Shown: one piece after another, positions 61,278 to 64,000 of the stretch | How positions within the stretch are numbered: the stretch's first letter is position 1 | Layout: each line of letters begins with the position of its first letter | Assembly (NCBI GenBank): GCA_017552455.1 | Contig: JAFZPX010000062.1 | Span: 62,001 to 126,000 of the forward strand | Origin: Clostridiales bacterium | Lineage (GTDB): Bacteria; Bacillota; Clostridia; Saccharofermentanales; Saccharofermentanaceae | DNA length: 64,000 bases | Direction: 5' to 3' | Made by a program: the position numbers and the translations under genes | The notes under the pieces: generated by a model | Seen by the model: the letters and a program-made list of their open reading frames with translations, nothing else | Told to the model about the DNA's origin: nothing | Databases searched by the model: none

Positions 61278-61739
61278 TTAGGTGGGAATCTGCGGAATTT
61301 CTACCGCTGTCTCCATTTCTTCGTTGATAGCACCGTCTACATCAAACTCTTCGATAGTCTCAACAGAGATAACGTAATTACAGTATCTTGTATACCTGAT
61401 TCTTACTTTTGTACCTTCCGGAGGAAGATCTCTTAAAGGGTTGATGTAGTATGTATGACCATCAATCTTCAACGAGTTATTAAGAAGCGACAACTCATCG
61501 ATAACCCCTGTATACGAATAATAATTCTGCGTCGCTACATCAGACAGATCAAGAAGTCTCGGACCTGTGATAAAGAACACATAAAGGACCGCGATGATCG
61601 CCGTTATTGTAGGGATAAAATAAGCAATAACATACTTGGTCTTCTTAACCCTGTTACGGTTGGAGAAGACTATCATTATCACTACCATCACCAGTGTGAG
61701 CACAACGTGCACGGCAAGATTTGCAATAAAGTACTTCAA
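61278..61739 (-). CDS. Small membrane protein with C-terminal domain, unknown
   Basis: 153 residues: two N-terminal helices (about 5-26 and 36-58), then an extracytoplasmic or cytoplasmic domain of about 90 residues (GVIDELSLLNNSLKIDGHTY, GTKVRIRYTRYCNYVISVE) that looks like a small OB/beta-barrel. The stop lies 11 bases downstream of the cyclo-ligase stop region in operon order (cyclo-ligase first). No family recognised. Confidence 0.6.
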   Translation of the reverse strand: MKYFIANLAVHVVLTLVMVVIMIVFSNRNRVKKTKYVIAYFIPTITAIIAVLYVFFITGPRLLDLSDVATQNYYSYTGVIDELSLLNNSLKIDGHTYYINPLRDLPPEGTKVRIRYTRYCNYVISVETIEEFDVDGAINEEMETAVEIPQIPT

Positions 61740-61750
61740 GACATGTCACC

Positions 61751-64000
<2,250 letters not shown>

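Overview
The window looks like chromosomal DNA of an anaerobic, Gram-positive, fibre-degrading member of the Clostridia. Supporting signs are HdrABC-FlxABCD electron-transfer genes, an L27 with a cleavable N-terminus next to its Prp protease, AzlCD, a YozG-type regulator, DUF951 and YqhQ proteins, a secreted GH5 cellulase, SigA-like promoters (TTGACA-17-TATAAT) and strong Shine-Dalgarno (SD) sites. The species cannot be named from the sequence. No phage, insertion sequence, CRISPR array or plasmid gene was seen.

Layout. 1-5.8 kb: minus-strand operon hdrB-hdrC-hdrA-flxD-flxC-flxB-flxA (flxA runs off the left edge), a flavin-based electron bifurcation module. 6-14.5 kb: minus-strand operon of a pseudo-GH16/carbohydrate-binding/LacI-like/GGDEF protein, cardiolipin synthase, a cellulase and a second LacI-like/GGDEF protein. 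This appears to be a cytoplasmic sugar-sensing c-di-GMP unit tied to cellulose degradation. 14.5-16.6 kb: Rrf2 regulator, azlCD and a lipoprotein. 16.7-17.7 kb: tRNA-Ser(GGA) followed by copies of its own 3' end, then a truncated DUF218 gene. 17.7-21.8 kb: small membrane proteins, a YoaS/YozG-like pair, and a ParB-HAD fusion next to a lone HAD protein. 22-26 kb: rplU-prp-rpmA-obg and a divergent DHH phosphoesterase. 26-33.9 kb: murC, a membrane protein and a TIR/beta-propeller receptor in one operon, plus an antiporter and ybaK. 34-40.4 kb: VOC fusion, DUF951, prmC, yqhQ, rpmE, rho and a metallophosphoesterase. 40.4-42.1 kb: a helically phased array of inverted heptamers in front of a secreted repeat protein. 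42-50 kb: mreB, leuS, a RibD-like reductase and a very large membrane protein. 50-54.9 kb: lipoprotein, NlpC/P60 hydrolase, thioesterase, a structured RNA of about 600 nt, and MscS. 54.6-64 kb: dinB operon, two-component system, HU, a Spo0A-like protein, a 5-formyl-THF cyclo-ligase and ligA (runs off the right edge).

The points most worth following up are: (1) a GH16 fold that has lost both catalytic glutamates and is fused to a GGDEF output; (2) a large noncoding RNA whose promoter, closing helix and terminator agree with each other; (3) eight copies of a GTGGACY heptamer alternating in orientation with a 52.5-bp period; (4) two promoters built into the terminator hairpin of the gene upstream, each apparently driving a leaderless mRNA.
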